A DNA stretch of 64,000 nt from Lachnospiraceae bacterium (GCA_022510565.1 JAFLTE010000005.1:113949-177948); one strand, 5' to 3'. Positions 1 to 9,762 are shown, counted from the first letter of the stretch. A program made the numbers and translations. The notes: generated from the letters alone by a model not told the origin.

Positions 1-26
1 GTAAAGGTGTTAAGGTTAGGGTGTAA
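1..26 (+). CDS. 3' end of an upstream gene, possibly recG
   Basis: Only eight codons are visible: reading from base 3 gives KGVKVRV followed by a TAA stop at 24-26, just ahead of rsmD. In related Clostridia the gene before rsmD is often recG, but these residues are too few to identify it. The assignment rests on position alone and may be wrong. Confidence 0.2.
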
Positions 27-31
27 AAGAT

Positions 32-580
32 ATGAGAGTCATAGCGGGAACCGCAAGAAGTTTGCGGCTGAAAACACCGGAGGGTATGGATACCCGGCCG
101 ACTACAGACAGAATTAAGGAAACGCTTTTTAATATGCTGCAGTCGTATCTCCCCGATGCGGTATTTATCGACCTGTACAGCGGCAGCGGCGGCATTGGTA
201 TAGAAGCATTGAGCAGAGGTGCGAGACATGCCTATTTTGTGGAGAACAACAAGAATGCTCTCGCTTGCATTACACACAATTTACAAGTAACGAAATTTGT
301 CGAACGGGCTACCGTATTAAAGCAAGATGTCTTAAGTGCTTTGCAGGGTATTCACGAAAAGGAAGTTGACGTTATTTTTATGGATCCGCCTTACGGGCGC
401 GGTTATGAGAAGGAGACTCTTCGGGTACTTGGCAATATGCCATATGTGACGGAGCAGACCTTGATCGTTATAGAGGCATCTCTTGAAAATGATTTTTCTT
501 ACTTGGAGCAGATGGGGTTCGTACTTACCAAGGAGAAAAAATATAAGACAAACAAGCATATTTTCTGCCGGAAAGCATAG
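32..580 (+). CDS. rsmD: 16S rRNA (guanine(966)-N(2))-methyltransferase RsmD
   Basis: Methylates N2 of G966 in 16S rRNA using S-adenosylmethionine, in the cytoplasm during 30S assembly. The 182-residue protein has the usual family length. It starts with the family's MRVIAGTARS signature, has the SAM-binding loop DLYSGSGGIGIEAL near residues 47-60, and the catalytic N6/N2-methylase motif DPPY at 118-121. An AGGGTG ribosome-binding site lies about 8 bases before the ATG. It is followed by coaD, then an amidase and ylbJ; the same rsmD-coaD-ylbJ order (ylbH-ylbI-ylbJ) is known in Bacillus subtilis. Confidence 0.95.
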   Translation: MRVIAGTARSLRLKTPEGMDTRPTTDRIKETLFNMLQSYLPDAVFIDLYSGSGGIGIEALSRGARHAYFVENNKNALACITHNLQVTKFVERATVLKQDVLSALQGIHEKEVDVIFMDPPYGRGYEKETLRVLGNMPYVTEQTLIVIEASLENDFSYLEQMGFVLTKEKKYKTNKHIFCRKA

Positions 581-688
581 GAAATAGCTATTTTTGGAAA
601 TTTTTTTAAAATAAATAGAGACATTTTGGCAAAAGTGATTTATGATAGATAAAACAGCTTTTAAATGAGGGAAGGATATAACTGTTTT

Positions 689-1177
689 ATGAAAGCGGCA
701 ATTTACCCGGGAAGTTTTGATCCGGTAACATTCGGGCATCTGGATATAATCAGGCGTGCTGCGGAGATTTTTGACGAATTGACGGTCAGCGTACTGAATA
801 ATAAAATAAAGACTCCATTGTTTTCTGTGGAAGAACGTGTTAAGATGTTAGAAGAGGCGACTAAAGATTTACCCAATGTCAGGATAGATTCTTTCAGCGG
901 CTTGTTGATTGATTATGCCAGAGAACAGAATATACACGTGGCAATCAGGGGACTTCGAGCGATTACGGATTTTGAGTATGAATTGCAGATTGCGCAGACC
1001 AACAGAAAGTTTTCCGGCGGAGAGCTTGATACGATGTTTCTGACAACCAGTCTGGAGTATGCATATTTAAGTTCCTCTACAGTCAAGGAAATTGCCAGTT
1101 TTAACGGGGATATTTCCCAGTGTGTACCGGAGTTTGTCGGCAAGTTAATCTATGAAAAATTTGGTTATGAGAGATAG
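689..1177 (+). CDS. coaD: Phosphopantetheine adenylyltransferase CoaD
   Basis: Transfers AMP from ATP to 4'-phosphopantetheine to make dephospho-CoA, the fourth step of CoA synthesis. The protein begins [19 protein letters not shown], which holds the nucleotidyltransferase T/HxGH motif, and ends with the SSSTVKE motif that corresponds to the ISSTxR ATP-binding loop. An in-frame ATG at 665 would add eight residues (MREGYNCF) before the conserved start, but it lacks a ribosome-binding site, whereas GAGGGAAGG precedes the start used here. Length (162 residues) is normal for the family. Confidence 0.95.
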   Translation: MKAAIYPGSFDPVTFGHLDIIRRAAEIFDELTVSVLNNKIKTPLFSVEERVKMLEEATKDLPNVRIDSFSGLLIDYAREQNIHVAIRGLRAITDFEYELQIAQTNRKFSGGELDTMFLTTSLEYAYLSSSTVKEIASFNGDISQCVPEFVGKLIYEKFGYER

Positions 1178-1185
1178 GAGTAAAG

Positions 1186-1788
1186 ATGAGCAGCAGAATT
1201 GAACAGTTGATTGATGAAATTGAAGATTATATTGACGGCTGCAAGTATCAGCCTCTATCCAAAACGAATATTATCGTCAATAAGGAAGAGATTGATGAAC
1301 TTTTGCGTGAGCTGCGCATGAAGACACCGGATGAGATTAAGCGCTATCAGAAGATTATCACCAATAAGGAGGCAATCTTGAATGATGCACGTGCCAAGGC
1401 AGAGGCCCTAATTAAGGATGCGACAGCACAGACGACAGAGCTGATTAATGAGCATGAAATCATGCAGCAGGCTTATGCGCAAGCCAATGAGGTTGTGCGG
1501 ATGGCGACGATGCAGGCGCAGGAGATTCTCAATACTGCCACGGCGGAGGCCAACGGTGTCAGAACATCTGCCATGCAGTATCTGGATGATATGTTGGCAA
1601 ACCTGGAGAGTGCCATGACGGCAACACTGGCGACGACAACCGAGCATTACGAGAGTTTCTTCAACACGATCAGCGGCTATAATGAGACTGTCAAAGCAAA
1701 CCGTGCAGAGCTTCGTCCGGCACAGGTGGAGCAGATGCTCAAGGAAGCGGAAGGCGATGGAGAACCTGCCGAGTTGGATTTAATGTAA
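1186..1788 (+). CDS. Coiled-coil protein of unknown function downstream of coaD
   Basis: A 200-residue, highly acidic and alanine/glutamate-rich protein with no membrane segment. Residues about 60-150 look like a long helical coiled coil, resembling the stalk of ATP synthase subunit b or DivIVA, which is why such proteins are often labelled ATPase without good reason; there is no Walker motif. It starts 9 bases after coaD with a clear GATAGGAG ribosome-binding site and is closed by a strong hairpin at 1833-1861, so it is probably cotranscribed with rsmD and coaD. Its location suggests a conserved clostridial gene, possibly a scaffold linked to division or envelope; that is inference. Confidence 0.6.
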   Translation: MSSRIEQLIDEIEDYIDGCKYQPLSKTNIIVNKEEIDELLRELRMKTPDEIKRYQKIITNKEAILNDARAKAEALIKDATAQTTELINEHEIMQQAYAQANEVVRMATMQAQEILNTATAEANGVRTSAMQYLDDMLANLESAMTATLATTTEHYESFFNTISGYNETVKANRAELRPAQVEQMLKEAEGDGEPAELDLM

Positions 1789-1832
1789 GTATTACATAAG
1801 CGGTGCGTGCGCCGAACATAATGAAATGATTG

Positions 1833-1861
1833 CAAGCCGGTTTTTAGAAACCGGCTTGTTT
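1833..1861 (+). terminator. Rho-independent terminator after the rsmD-coaD operon
   Basis: An 11-bp perfect stem built around AAGCCGG and CCGGCTT closes a TTAG loop, followed by GTTTAGG. The stem is strong, the U tract weak. It lies between the coiled-coil gene and the amidase and points to separate transcription units. Confidence 0.65.
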
Positions 1862-1921
1862 AGGTAAAAAGTGCCATATGACTTGTATATGGCAGGTTGT
1901 AAAATATTAAGGGTGGTTATT

Positions 1922-3361
1922 GTGAAAAAAGGAAATCATAGGTTTTTGATTAAAGTATGCAAGACAATAGAAGATTTCGTTATTTTGCTGGCAGTGATTC
2001 TGAGTGTAGGGAGCGGAATGTACGGTTATGCTGTTCATGCGCAGGAGCAGGAACCGGACAGTGTCAGCGTCGGTGAGCAGGAGCTTCTTCCGGGTTTAGA
2101 GGAGAAGCCGATTGTGGTCGTCATAGACCCCGGGCACGGTGGAGAGAATCTGGGTGGACAGTATGAGGATTACACAGAGAAGGAAATGACCTTAATTACT
2201 GCCAACGCCATGAAGGAAGAACTGGAAAAGTATGAGGGAATCACCGTGTACATGACCAGAACCGGCGATCAGGATCTCGGTCTGGACGAGCGTTGTGCCT
2301 ATGCGGAGATCATGGATGCGGACTTTTTATTCTGTCTGCATTATAATCTGTCCGGAGAGCATACGCTGTTCGGCGCGGAGTGCTGGATTTCCGCCTTCGG
2401 TGAAAATTACAGCAAGGGATACAGTTTTGCAAGCGTGGAAATTGATATGCTGCAGGAACTGGGGCTGTATTCAAGAGGTATCAAGACAAGACTGAATGAT
2501 AGAGGAACCGATTATTACGGCATTCTCCGGCACTCTGTGGAGCGGAATGTTCCCTGCGTGCTGATAGAACATTGCCATCTTGATCAAGAGAATGATAAGC
2601 CGTTTTACGACCATAATGAGAAATTAAAAACATTCGGAAGACTGGACGCTACGGCTGTGGCTAAATATTTCGGGCTTCGCTCTGAGGAATTAGGCGTGGA
2701 TTACAGTGATTACGTGAATGTGTCAGTACCTGTGCCGTCTCAGGTGGTCGCGCCGGACAGAACCGAGCCGGATATCTGTATGATTGAAGTAGTTGAGCAG
2801 AATGTGGGAAACGGCGAGGTGACGGTTGAGGTGTCCGCTGCCGACTATGACAGCGGAATGCTGTACTATACTTACAGTTATGATAATGGTGAACATTTTT
2901 CGGAACTTCAGAGATGGCCGGACAAGTCCGTGGATACTTTCCGGTTTACCATGCAGGTGCCGCCTCATGTCGTGCCACAGATTGTGGTAAACGGTTACAA
3001 CGGCTATGACTTGTATACTACCAGCAACATGATTTCTCTGCCCTCCATGGATTATAAGACAGAGGAAGAAATTGCTGCCGAGTTAGCTGAAAAGGAAGCG
3101 TTGGAAAGCGCGTCGCGTGAAATGGCAGAGGGGCAGGAGATGAATGTCACGCAGAAGCCTCGTGATGTCAATGTCATAGAAATAGATACAGATGAGCATG
3201 AGCCTATAACATTTACTTATTTTCTGGCAGTATGTGGTGTGTGTGCGTTGCTTGTACTGAGTATGATACTTTCCATGATATTGATTCTGCGCGGCAGGAA
3301 ACGCCGCAGAAGGCACAGAAAACCGGAAGTGAGCGCAAAGTCAGAGGAAATAGATGATTAG
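1922..3361 (+). CDS. Membrane-anchored N-acetylmuramoyl-L-alanine amidase (Amidase_3)
   Basis: Zinc amidase that would cut the bond between N-acetylmuramic acid and L-alanine in peptidoglycan. Seen: an N-terminal signal/anchor segment, the DPGHGGENLGG motif (first zinc His), a Glu in YTEKEM, the second His in CLHYN, and the catalytic Glu region LIEHCHLDQEND. After the catalytic domain comes a beta-rich, Ig-like region, then an acidic stretch, and a C-terminal membrane helix ending in a very basic tail (RGRKRRRRHRK). The GTG at 1922 is chosen because TAAGGGTGG lies 6 bases upstream; GTG 1871 and ATG 1889 are alternatives without such a site. The last 21 bases overlap the convergent ylbJ. A double-anchored amidase is less usual than a secreted one. 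Confidence 0.8.
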   Translation: MKKGNHRFLIKVCKTIEDFVILLAVILSVGSGMYGYAVHAQEQEPDSVSVGEQELLPGLEEKPIVVVIDPGHGGENLGGQYEDYTEKEMTLITANAMKEELEKYEGITVYMTRTGDQDLGLDERCAYAEIMDADFLFCLHYNLSGEHTLFGAECWISAFGENYSKGYSFASVEIDMLQELGLYSRGIKTRLNDRGTDYYGILRHSVERNVPCVLIEHCHLDQENDKPFYDHNEKLKTFGRLDATAVAKYFGLRSEELGVDYSDYVNVSVPVPSQVVAPDRTEPDICMIEVVEQNVGNGEVTVEVSAADYDSGMLYYTYSYDNGEHFSELQRWPDKSVDTFRFTMQVPPHVVPQIVVNGYNGYDLYTTSNMISLPSMDYKTEEEIAAELAEKEALESASREMAEGQEMNVTQKPRDVNVIEIDTDEHEPITFTYFLAVCGVCALLVLSMILSMILILRGRKRRRRHRKPEVSAKSEEIDD

Positions 3362-4333
3362 ATAACACAGTGCAGTGAGCGCAGTCTGAACCACTTTGTG
3401 GAAGATATAGCTGCGCACGGACAAGTCTGTCCGGCTAATCATACTGTAAGTCTGAGCGATGCATGAAAAACCTCCAAAAGGAAGCAGTATCAAAATCGGA
3501 TAGTAAAGCGACTGGCCGGAATGATTAATACCGCTCGTGATTTCCAGTATGCATTGATATAGATTCAATAAGTCCGTGCTGACATGACGGAAGGGAACAA
3601 AGACTATGTTGAGCAGATTGAAAAACACCATATAGCCGCCCAACTTGGCGATTCCGATAAGCCCCGACAATACGGAGGAGTCGATAGCAGCCGGGAGGGA
3701 CATGCGGGAAATGGTTTTATGTATATCGTTGGCGGTATCACCGCTATTGGGAACACTGAGAATATTGGCGTGACTGTGTTGTGTGTTTCGGCGGTGAAAT
3801 TGTATTGGCAAGCGAAACAATAATAAAGGGATGCGAAAGAGTATGAATCCGTATAACAGCGGAATGCCGTACATAATCAGCAATGGAATTAAGGGGTTTT
3901 TTATACCAAGTACGGGAATCACATAGCTTAGAAAGTAAATAGGACCGATATTATTGCAAAAATACAGCAGTTTTGAACTTTCTTCACGGGATAGTCTACC
4001 GGATTCACAGAGTTCTCCCACAATTCGCGCACCCATTGGAAATCCGCACAAAAATCCCATAATAATCGTGTAGGAGCCGTTTTTTGATGTGCCGAACAAT
4101 CGATGCAGCAGTGGGTGAAGTACAGTGACGAAGTTTTCCGTCAGTTCCATGCGAATCATAATGCCGGACAGAATCATAAAAGGTAGCAGTGTGGGCACCA
4201 TTTTTGTGAGCCATAGATTTAGTCCGGTGGCAGCATATTCCAAAGAGAGCGCGGGATATCGAAGCATAAGAACAATTAAGTATATAGATATCCCCGTAAA
4301 GAGAAGACGGTAGAAGTTATCAATCTTACGCAT
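3341..4333 (-). CDS. ylbJ: Sporulation integral membrane protein YlbJ/SpoVV
   Basis: A polytopic membrane protein of 330 residues related to the nucleoside-recognition (Gate) family. The stretch MVPTLLPFMILSGIMI, the GFLCGFPMGARIVGEL segment and the repeated C-terminal half with GGFSCIAQTYSM are typical of YlbJ. In Bacillus subtilis YlbJ (SpoVV) is a sigma-E-dependent protein in the outer forespore membrane that moves dipicolinic acid into the forespore. Location next to rsmD and coaD matches the Bacillus order, although here it is inverted and convergent with the amidase, overlapping its 3' end by 21 bases. It implies a spore former. It is shorter than the roughly 400 residues of the Bacillus protein. 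Confidence 0.8.
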   Translation of the reverse strand: MRKIDNFYRLLFTGISIYLIVLMLRYPALSLEYAATGLNLWLTKMVPTLLPFMILSGIMIRMELTENFVTVLHPLLHRLFGTSKNGSYTIIMGFLCGFPMGARIVGELCESGRLSREESSKLLYFCNNIGPIYFLSYVIPVLGIKNPLIPLLIMYGIPLLYGFILFRIPLLLFRLPIQFHRRNTQHSHANILSVPNSGDTANDIHKTISRMSLPAAIDSSVLSGLIGIAKLGGYMVFFNLLNIVFVPFRHVSTDLLNLYQCILEITSGINHSGQSLYYPILILLPFGGFSCIAQTYSMISRTDLSVRSYIFHKVVQTALTALCYLIIYFL

Positions 4334-4414
4334 GGTTGTGGGTCCTTTTTAAGGATACAGCTTATCTATATATATTCTGAAATATACATTGGTATACACG
4401 ATAAAGGAAAAACC

Positions 4415-5113
4415 ATGAGACTTGACAAATTTCTGTGTGATTGCCGATTAGGCACACGCAGCCAAGTTAAAAAGGATATTAAGGCGGGGCTTGTGACCGT
4501 CAATGATGTGAAGGTACTGAAGCCGGAGCAGCATATTGACGAGCATACAGACTGTATACACTATAAAGGGCAGCAATGTGTCTACGAAGAATTTGTATAT
4601 TATATGCTGCACAAGCCGTCGGGACTGGTTTCTGCAACGGAGGATAAACATGAACAGACAGTAATTGACTTATTCAGTCAAGAAGGGCGAGACGACTTAT
4701 TTCCGGTGGGCAGACTGGACAAGGATGCGGAAGGTCTCCTCCTGATTACCAATGACGGCGCGCTGGCGCATGCATTATTGTCCCCTGCAAAACACGTGGA
4801 AAAGGAATATGAGTGTCATTTGGCGAAATCCTTTGATAACATACAGAAATCGCAGCTTGAACAAGGTGTGGACATCGGTGAAAAGGCGATGACAAAGCCT
4901 GCTGTGGTACATATTCTGGATGAAAAGAGGATTACCCTGACAATCATCGAGGGCAAGTTTCATCAGGTTAAGCGTATGTTGTATGCCGTGGGCAACGAAG
5001 TTGTCTATCTTAAAAGACTTCGCATGGGGACGCTCACATTGGATCAAGAGCTTCCTAAGGGGAGTTATCGCAGACTGACAGAGGAAGAAACGGAGAATTT
5101 ACGGAAATGTTAG
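4415..5113 (+). CDS. RsuA/RluB-family pseudouridine synthase
   Basis: Converts a specific uridine in rRNA to pseudouridine. The protein (232 residues) begins with an S4 RNA-binding domain (MRLDKFLCDCRLGTRSQVKK), followed by the catalytic domain with the aspartate in GRLDKDAEGLLLITNDG and the later KFHQVKRML motif. The short, S4-bearing form fits the RsuA/RluB/RluE/RluF group; the target base (16S U516 for RsuA, 23S for others) cannot be told from sequence. AAAGGA precedes the ATG. The 3' end overlaps the next gene by 7 bases, showing translational coupling. Confidence 0.88.
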   Translation: MRLDKFLCDCRLGTRSQVKKDIKAGLVTVNDVKVLKPEQHIDEHTDCIHYKGQQCVYEEFVYYMLHKPSGLVSATEDKHEQTVIDLFSQEGRDDLFPVGRLDKDAEGLLLITNDGALAHALLSPAKHVEKEYECHLAKSFDNIQKSQLEQGVDIGEKAMTKPAVVHILDEKRITLTIIEGKFHQVKRMLYAVGNEVVYLKRLRMGTLTLDQELPKGSYRRLTEEETENLRKC

Positions 5114-5766
5114 AGGCTGTTATATTTGATTTGGACGGTTCCATGGTTGATTCCATGTGGATGTGGAGAGCCATAGACATAGAATATCTTGGCAGGTTCG
5201 GTATAGAACTGCCGGAGAATCTGCAGGCATGTATCGAAGGGATGAGCTTCAGCGAGACGGCAGTTTATTTTAAGGAGCGTTTTCGTCTTCCCGACGACCT
5301 TGACACGATTAAGGCGGACTGGAACCAGATGGCATGGGACAAGTATACATACGAAGTTCCGGTAAAAGAGGGTGTGACGGAACTGCTGCAGTATTGCATG
5401 AACCACGGAATTAAGGTGGGGATTGCCACAAGCAATTCAAGAGAGCTGGTTGAAAATGTGGTGAAGGCACGTCACTTAGATCAGTATTTTGATTGTATTA
5501 TGACAGGGTGTGATGTGGCGAAAGGAAAGCCTGCGCCCGACATTTATCTTGCTGTGGCGAAAGAACTTAATGTGTCACCTGGTAACTGCCTTGTATTTGA
5601 GGACATTATACCGGGTATTCAGGCGGGCAAGGCCGCAGGAATGCGTGTATGTGCAGTCTACGATAAATATTCGGAGCATCAGGACGAGGAAAAGCATCGT
5701 TTGGCGGATTACTATACATATCACTTTAAGGAGTTATTGGAAGATGGGATTCTTACCGATTTCTAA
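5107..5766 (+). CDS. HAD-superfamily phosphatase (beta-phosphoglucomutase-like)
   Basis: A 219-residue HAD hydrolase acting on a small phosphorylated metabolite. Seen: motif [10 protein letters not shown] with the two catalytic aspartates, motif II around GIATSNSRE, motif III Lys in KGKPAPDIY and motif [13 protein letters not shown]. The alpha-helical cap after motif I places it with beta-phosphoglucomutase and phosphoglycolate phosphatase relatives. Substrate is not predictable. Overlaps the pseudouridine synthase at its start and the YgiQ gene at its end, so these three genes form one tight operon. Confidence 0.85.
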   Translation: MLEAVIFDLDGSMVDSMWMWRAIDIEYLGRFGIELPENLQACIEGMSFSETAVYFKERFRLPDDLDTIKADWNQMAWDKYTYEVPVKEGVTELLQYCMNHGIKVGIATSNSRELVENVVKARHLDQYFDCIMTGCDVAKGKPAPDIYLAVAKELNVSPGNCLVFEDIIPGIQAGKAAGMRVCAVYDKYSEHQDEEKHRLADYYTYHFKELLEDGILTDF

Positions 5767-7651
5767 AGAGGACATGGCAAAACAGGGTATAGAGCAGCTG
5801 GATTTTGTTTATGTCATTGGGGATGCCTATGTGGATCACCCGTCTTTCGGGCATGCCATTATCAGCAGAGTGCTGCAGTCCCACGGTTACAGTGTAGGAA
5901 TCATTTCGCAACCGGACTGGAAGGATGAGAATAGTATTACGATTCTGGGTAAGCCCAGACTTGGGTTTCTTATTTCCGGCGGCAATATGGATTCTATGGT
6001 CAACCACTATTATGTGTCCGGTAAGCATCGGCCAAATGATGCTTATACACCGGGCGGCGAAGCTTACAAAAGACCGGACCATGCCACAGTAGTCTATGGA
6101 AATCTGATTCGCAGGGTATATAAGGACAGCCCCGTCATCCTCGGAGGAATTGAGGCGAGTCTCAGAAGGATGGCGCACTACGATTATTGGTCAGACAGTT
6201 TTAAACGTTCTATTCTCTTGGACAGTCAAGCGGACTTGCTTTCTTACGGGATGGGGGAAAAATCCATTGTAGAAATTGCAGATGCTCTTGCAAGCGGCAT
6301 TGCGGTAAAGGACATAACGTTTATTGCGGGAACCGTTTACAAGACCAAGACGATTGAACATATATATGACGGCGAGACGCTTCCCTCATATGAGGTTATG
6401 AAAGAAGAACCCGCAAAATACGCGGAGAGTTTTAATATTCAGTACTGTAATACGGACCCTTTTACGGGAAAAACACTGATTGAACCATATCCCAACGGTA
6501 TCTATGTGGTACAGAATCCACCTGCCAAGCCACTCACAACGGAGGAAATGGATGCGGTTTATGAATTACCGTATATGCGAACCTATCACCCGTCCTATGA
6601 GTCACTTGGCGGCGTTCCTGCGATTGCGGAGATTAAATTTTCGCTGGTCAGCAACAGAGGGTGTTTCGGCGGCTGTAATTTCTGTGCACTTACTTTCCAT
6701 CAGGGCAGAATTGTTCAGATGAGAAGCCATGAATCCATTGTGCGGGAAGCTGAGTCGATGACACAGGATCCCGATTTTAAGGGGTATATTCATGATGTGG
6801 GCGGACCGACGGCGAATTTCCGGCATCCTTCCTGTGAGAAACAGATGACGCAGGGGGTTTGTAAGAACAGGCAATGCCTTTTCCCGGAGCCCTGTCCCAA
6901 TCTGAAGGTAGATCATTCCGATTACCTTAGTCTGCTCCGTAAACTGCGAGCGCTTCCGGGAGTTAAAAAGGTGTTCATCCGTTCCGGGATTCGGTTTGAT
7001 TATCTGTTAGCGGACTCCGATGATACCTTTTTCCGCGAACTGGTGGAACATCATGTGAGTGGACAGCTTAAGGTAGCACCTGAACATATTTCGGATGCGG
7101 TTCTTTCTAAGCTTGGCAAACCTAAGAAACAGGTTTATGAGCGTTTTGTAAAAAAATATGATAAAATAAATGAACAGCTGGGCAAAAAGCAATTTTTGGT
7201 ACCGTATCTGATGTCGTCCCACCCGGGTTCTACGCTCAAAGAGGCCATTGAACTGGCAGAGTATCTGCGGGATTTAGGCTATATGCCGGAGCAGGTACAG
7301 GATTTTTATCCTACGCCCTCCACGGTGTCTACAGTCATGTACTATACGGGAATTGACCCGCGAAACGGCAAGAAAGTCTATGTCTGCCGCAATCCGCACG
7401 AAAAAGCGATGCAGAGGGCTCTGATTCAATACCGTAATCCGAATAATTATGATCTTGTCAGGGAAGCACTGCTCAAAGGAGGGAGGGAGGATCTCGTCGG
7501 ATTCGACAAGAAATGCCTTATCAGACCCAGAAAAATTGGTAATACTGCCCACGATATGCATGCAGGATTGAAGAAATCAAATGCAGGAAATCCTGCATCC
7601 GGAAAAACGAAAAAGAAAAAAACAATCCGAAATATACATAAAAAAAAGTAA
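5744..7651 (+). CDS. YgiQ-family radical SAM protein
   Basis: A 635-residue radical SAM protein of the YgiQ (UPF0313) family, whose reaction is unknown. The cluster-binding motif is [18 protein letters not shown] (CxxxCxxC). The N-terminal part ([21 protein letters not shown]) resembles a B12-binding-like Rossmann fold, and the C-terminal third carries the DUF3362 region ending in a lysine-rich tail. The reading frame is open upstream to 5510 inside the HAD gene, but the ATG at 5744 has AAGGAG 9 bases before it and gives the family's N terminus. It overlaps the HAD gene by 23 bases. A second CxnC set ([15 protein letters not shown] ... CPN) may hold another metal site. Confidence 0.9.
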   Translation: MGFLPISKEDMAKQGIEQLDFVYVIGDAYVDHPSFGHAIISRVLQSHGYSVGIISQPDWKDENSITILGKPRLGFLISGGNMDSMVNHYYVSGKHRPNDAYTPGGEAYKRPDHATVVYGNLIRRVYKDSPVILGGIEASLRRMAHYDYWSDSFKRSILLDSQADLLSYGMGEKSIVEIADALASGIAVKDITFIAGTVYKTKTIEHIYDGETLPSYEVMKEEPAKYAESFNIQYCNTDPFTGKTLIEPYPNGIYVVQNPPAKPLTTEEMDAVYELPYMRTYHPSYESLGGVPAIAEIKFSLVSNRGCFGGCNFCALTFHQGRIVQMRSHESIVREAESMTQDPDFKGYIHDVGGPTANFRHPSCEKQMTQGVCKNRQCLFPEPCPNLKVDHSDYLSLLRKLRALPGVKKVFIRSGIRFDYLLADSDDTFFRELVEHHVSGQLKVAPEHISDAVLSKLGKPKKQVYERFVKKYDKINEQLGKKQFLVPYLMSSHPGSTLKEAIELAEYLRDLGYMPEQVQDFYPTPSTVSTVMYYTGIDPRNGKKVYVCRNPHEKAMQRALIQYRNPNNYDLVREALLKGGREDLVGFDKKCLIRPRKIGNTAHDMHAGLKKSNAGNPASGKTKKKKTIRNIHKKK

Positions 7652-7849
7652 ATATGAATTCAAAATACAGATAATTGCATAACGATTGTTATTGCGTATG
7701 TGCGTGGATATTCCAGATTATTCCATATACTAACGGTGGTTTATTGGAACTGAAATTCATAATTTTACAGAATACGATAACACCCGTCGTTTTTAAGTGT
7801 TTTTAATAAGATTTTTCCATACTTTAGATAATTTGAATGGAGGGGAAGC

Positions 7850-8593
7850 ATGAATATCGCAATTATCACAGGCGCATCGTCCGGTATGGGCATGGAATTT
7901 GCAAGGCAGATTGACAAGCAGCTTAATAAAACCGACGAGATATGGCTTTTGGCGCGCAGAAAAGAACCTATGGAAGAGCTGGCGCACACTATGAGAATCA
8001 AGACAAAAGCGATTGTCGTCGATATAACGGAGGAAAAGGAGCTGCAGCAATTCGCAGAAGTACTGGCAATCAGTCAACCCAAGATTACTATGCTCGTTAA
8101 TTGTGCAGGTACGGGATGGCATGGAGAGTTTTATGAACAGGGTGACGAGGAGATTTCCGCCATGATTCGGTTAAATGTTATGGCTCTGACGAGGCTGACG
8201 AAAATGTGTCTGCCATATATGCGCAAGGGAAGTAAAATTGTACAGTTTGCGTCGGGCGCAGCGTTCGTGCCTCAGGCGAGATTCGCGATTTATGCCGCAT
8301 CCAAGGCTTATGTCTATTCTTTTAGCATGGCTTTAAGAAAAGAATTGAAAAGACGACGTATCGACGTAACCACAGTCTGTCCGGGTCCGGTAGACACGCC
8401 GTTTCTTGAGAGGGCATATGGGGATATGTCCCGTATGAGTAAGCTGAAGCGACTGACCACGGTAAGTGCGTCGTGCGTGGTATCTAAGGCCATAGAGGAC
8501 TGCAAAAGGGGCAGAGCCGTCTCGGTATGCGGTCTGCCAATGAAGGCGTTGTATCTGGTGACACAAAGTGTACAGAACCTTGTATGCGCATGA
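7850..8593 (+). CDS. Short-chain dehydrogenase/reductase
   Basis: NAD(P)-dependent oxidoreductase of the classical SDR family, 247 residues. Seen: the cofactor motif TGASSGMG near the N terminus, the NCAG-equivalent VNCAGTG, and the YAASK catalytic Tyr-x-x-x-Lys. PG(P)VDTPF is the usual post-catalytic segment. Substrate unknown. A strong GGAGGGGAAGC ribosome-binding site precedes the ATG. The 198-base gap upstream (7652-7849) is AT-rich and I find no confident promoter or structure in it. Confidence 0.85.
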   Translation: MNIAIITGASSGMGMEFARQIDKQLNKTDEIWLLARRKEPMEELAHTMRIKTKAIVVDITEEKELQQFAEVLAISQPKITMLVNCAGTGWHGEFYEQGDEEISAMIRLNVMALTRLTKMCLPYMRKGSKIVQFASGAAFVPQARFAIYAASKAYVYSFSMALRKELKRRRIDVTTVCPGPVDTPFLERAYGDMSRMSKLKRLTTVSASCVVSKAIEDCKRGRAVSVCGLPMKALYLVTQSVQNLVCA

Positions 8594-8655
8594 AAAGTAA
8601 GCGACGATAACAATGCTGAGTAGTAAATGAATTGAGAATATGAGGATTAAGAAAA

Positions 8656-9126
8656 ATGGCAATTGAACGTGTAAAAGAGTATTTCAGACAATATGGTATG
8701 GAGAATCGCATCATCGAGCTGAAGGAGTCCAGCGCAACCGTTGAACTGGCAGCACAGGCGCTTGGCTGTGAGCCTGCGAGAATCGCTAAATCTCTTTCTT
8801 TTATGGTGGACGGAAAAGCAATTCTTGTAATCAGCGCAGGTGACGTTAAGGTGGATAATGCAAAATATAAGGCGGAGTTTGGTGCAAAGGCCAAGATGCT
8901 TACGGCAGAGGAAGTTGAGACGATGGTAGGACATGCAGTCGGTGGTGTCTGTCCTTTTGGCATCAATGAGGGCGTGACTGTTTATCTGGACGAGTCCCTG
9001 AAGCGGTTTCACACAGTATTTCCGGCGTGCGGCAGCGGAAACAGTGCCATAGAGCTGACGATTCCGGAGATGGAACAGTATTCCGGCTATGACAAATGGG
9101 TAGATGTATGCAAGTTGAGGGAGTAG
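8656..9126 (+). CDS. YbaK/ProX-type aminoacyl-tRNA deacylase domain protein
   Basis: A 156-residue single-domain protein of the YbaK/prolyl-tRNA synthetase-associated family, which hydrolyses mischarged aminoacyl-tRNAs (for example Cys-tRNA-Pro). The family signature is seen in ARIAKSLSF with the conserved lysine, VISAGDVKVD, the GGVCPFG turn, and the terminal FPACGSGNSAIELT region. It starts 62 bases after the SDR gene and is followed after one base by a small membrane protein. Whether it edits Pro, Ala or another tRNA cannot be read from the sequence. Confidence 0.8.
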   Translation: MAIERVKEYFRQYGMENRIIELKESSATVELAAQALGCEPARIAKSLSFMVDGKAILVISAGDVKVDNAKYKAEFGAKAKMLTAEEVETMVGHAVGGVCPFGINEGVTVYLDESLKRFHTVFPACGSGNSAIELTIPEMEQYSGYDKWVDVCKLRE

Positions 9127-9127
9127 A

Positions 9128-9712
9128 ATGAGGACGAAAATGAAGACTCTGATTATTAAGAAAGGTTCATACGGTTATATTAGGAATCACAAGGTTGTGA
9201 CCGTGCTTCGTACACTTTTGTATTTTGTTGTAAGTATTGGTCTGTATGTGGTGGGCTATGTAACCACGGGAACGAACAGAAATCTCTTAACCATTGTGGC
9301 AGTACTGGGCTGTTTGCCTGCCTGCAAAAGCATGGTGAATTTTATTCTGTTTCTGCGGGCGACGGGATGCAGTGAGGAACTGAGGGATAAAGTGAGCGAT
9401 TACGATGGGGAGTTGACAGTGTTTTACGATATGTACTTTACTTCCTATCAGAAAAATTATTCCATCAGTCATATGGTGTTAAAAGGGAACGTACTTTGTG
9501 GCATTACCGAGAACCCGAAATGCGACTGCAAGGCTGCGGAGGAACATCTGGAGCAGATGATGAAGCAGGAGGGAATCAAGAATATGACGGTTAAGATTTT
9601 CTCTCAGTGTGACAAATATATTGACCGACTGGGTCGGTTAATTAAATTGTCAGCGGATGAGCATAGGAGTCGTGAAGAAATTATCAACATGCTATATTCA
9701 ATATCCATCTGA
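9128..9712 (+). CDS. Small two-helix membrane protein, unknown function
   Basis: A 194-residue protein I do not recognise. Residues about 25-45 and 50-75 form two membrane helices; the remaining two thirds is soluble and contains six cysteines, including CDC. The start is set by GAGGGAG about 8 bases before the ATG; it begins 1 base after the preceding stop, so it is cotranscribed with the YbaK gene. An alternative start is the ATG at 9140. Probably lineage-conserved. Confidence 0.55.
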   Translation: MRTKMKTLIIKKGSYGYIRNHKVVTVLRTLLYFVVSIGLYVVGYVTTGTNRNLLTIVAVLGCLPACKSMVNFILFLRATGCSEELRDKVSDYDGELTVFYDMYFTSYQKNYSISHMVLKGNVLCGITENPKCDCKAAEEHLEQMMKQEGIKNMTVKIFSQCDKYIDRLGRLIKLSADEHRSREEIINMLYSISI

Positions 9713-9762
9713 TAAAAGTCATGTTGTGGCATTGGTTGATGTGATAAAAAAGGACTCATATA

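Noticed and set aside
5510..5743. Longer N terminus for the YgiQ-family protein
   Set aside because: The frame is open there only because it runs inside the HAD gene; the ATG at 5744 has AAGGAG in front and gives the conserved N terminus.
7652..7849. Regulatory element in the 198-base gap before the SDR gene
   Set aside because: AT-rich, with no consensus promoter at proper spacing and no strong hairpin; nothing supportable.
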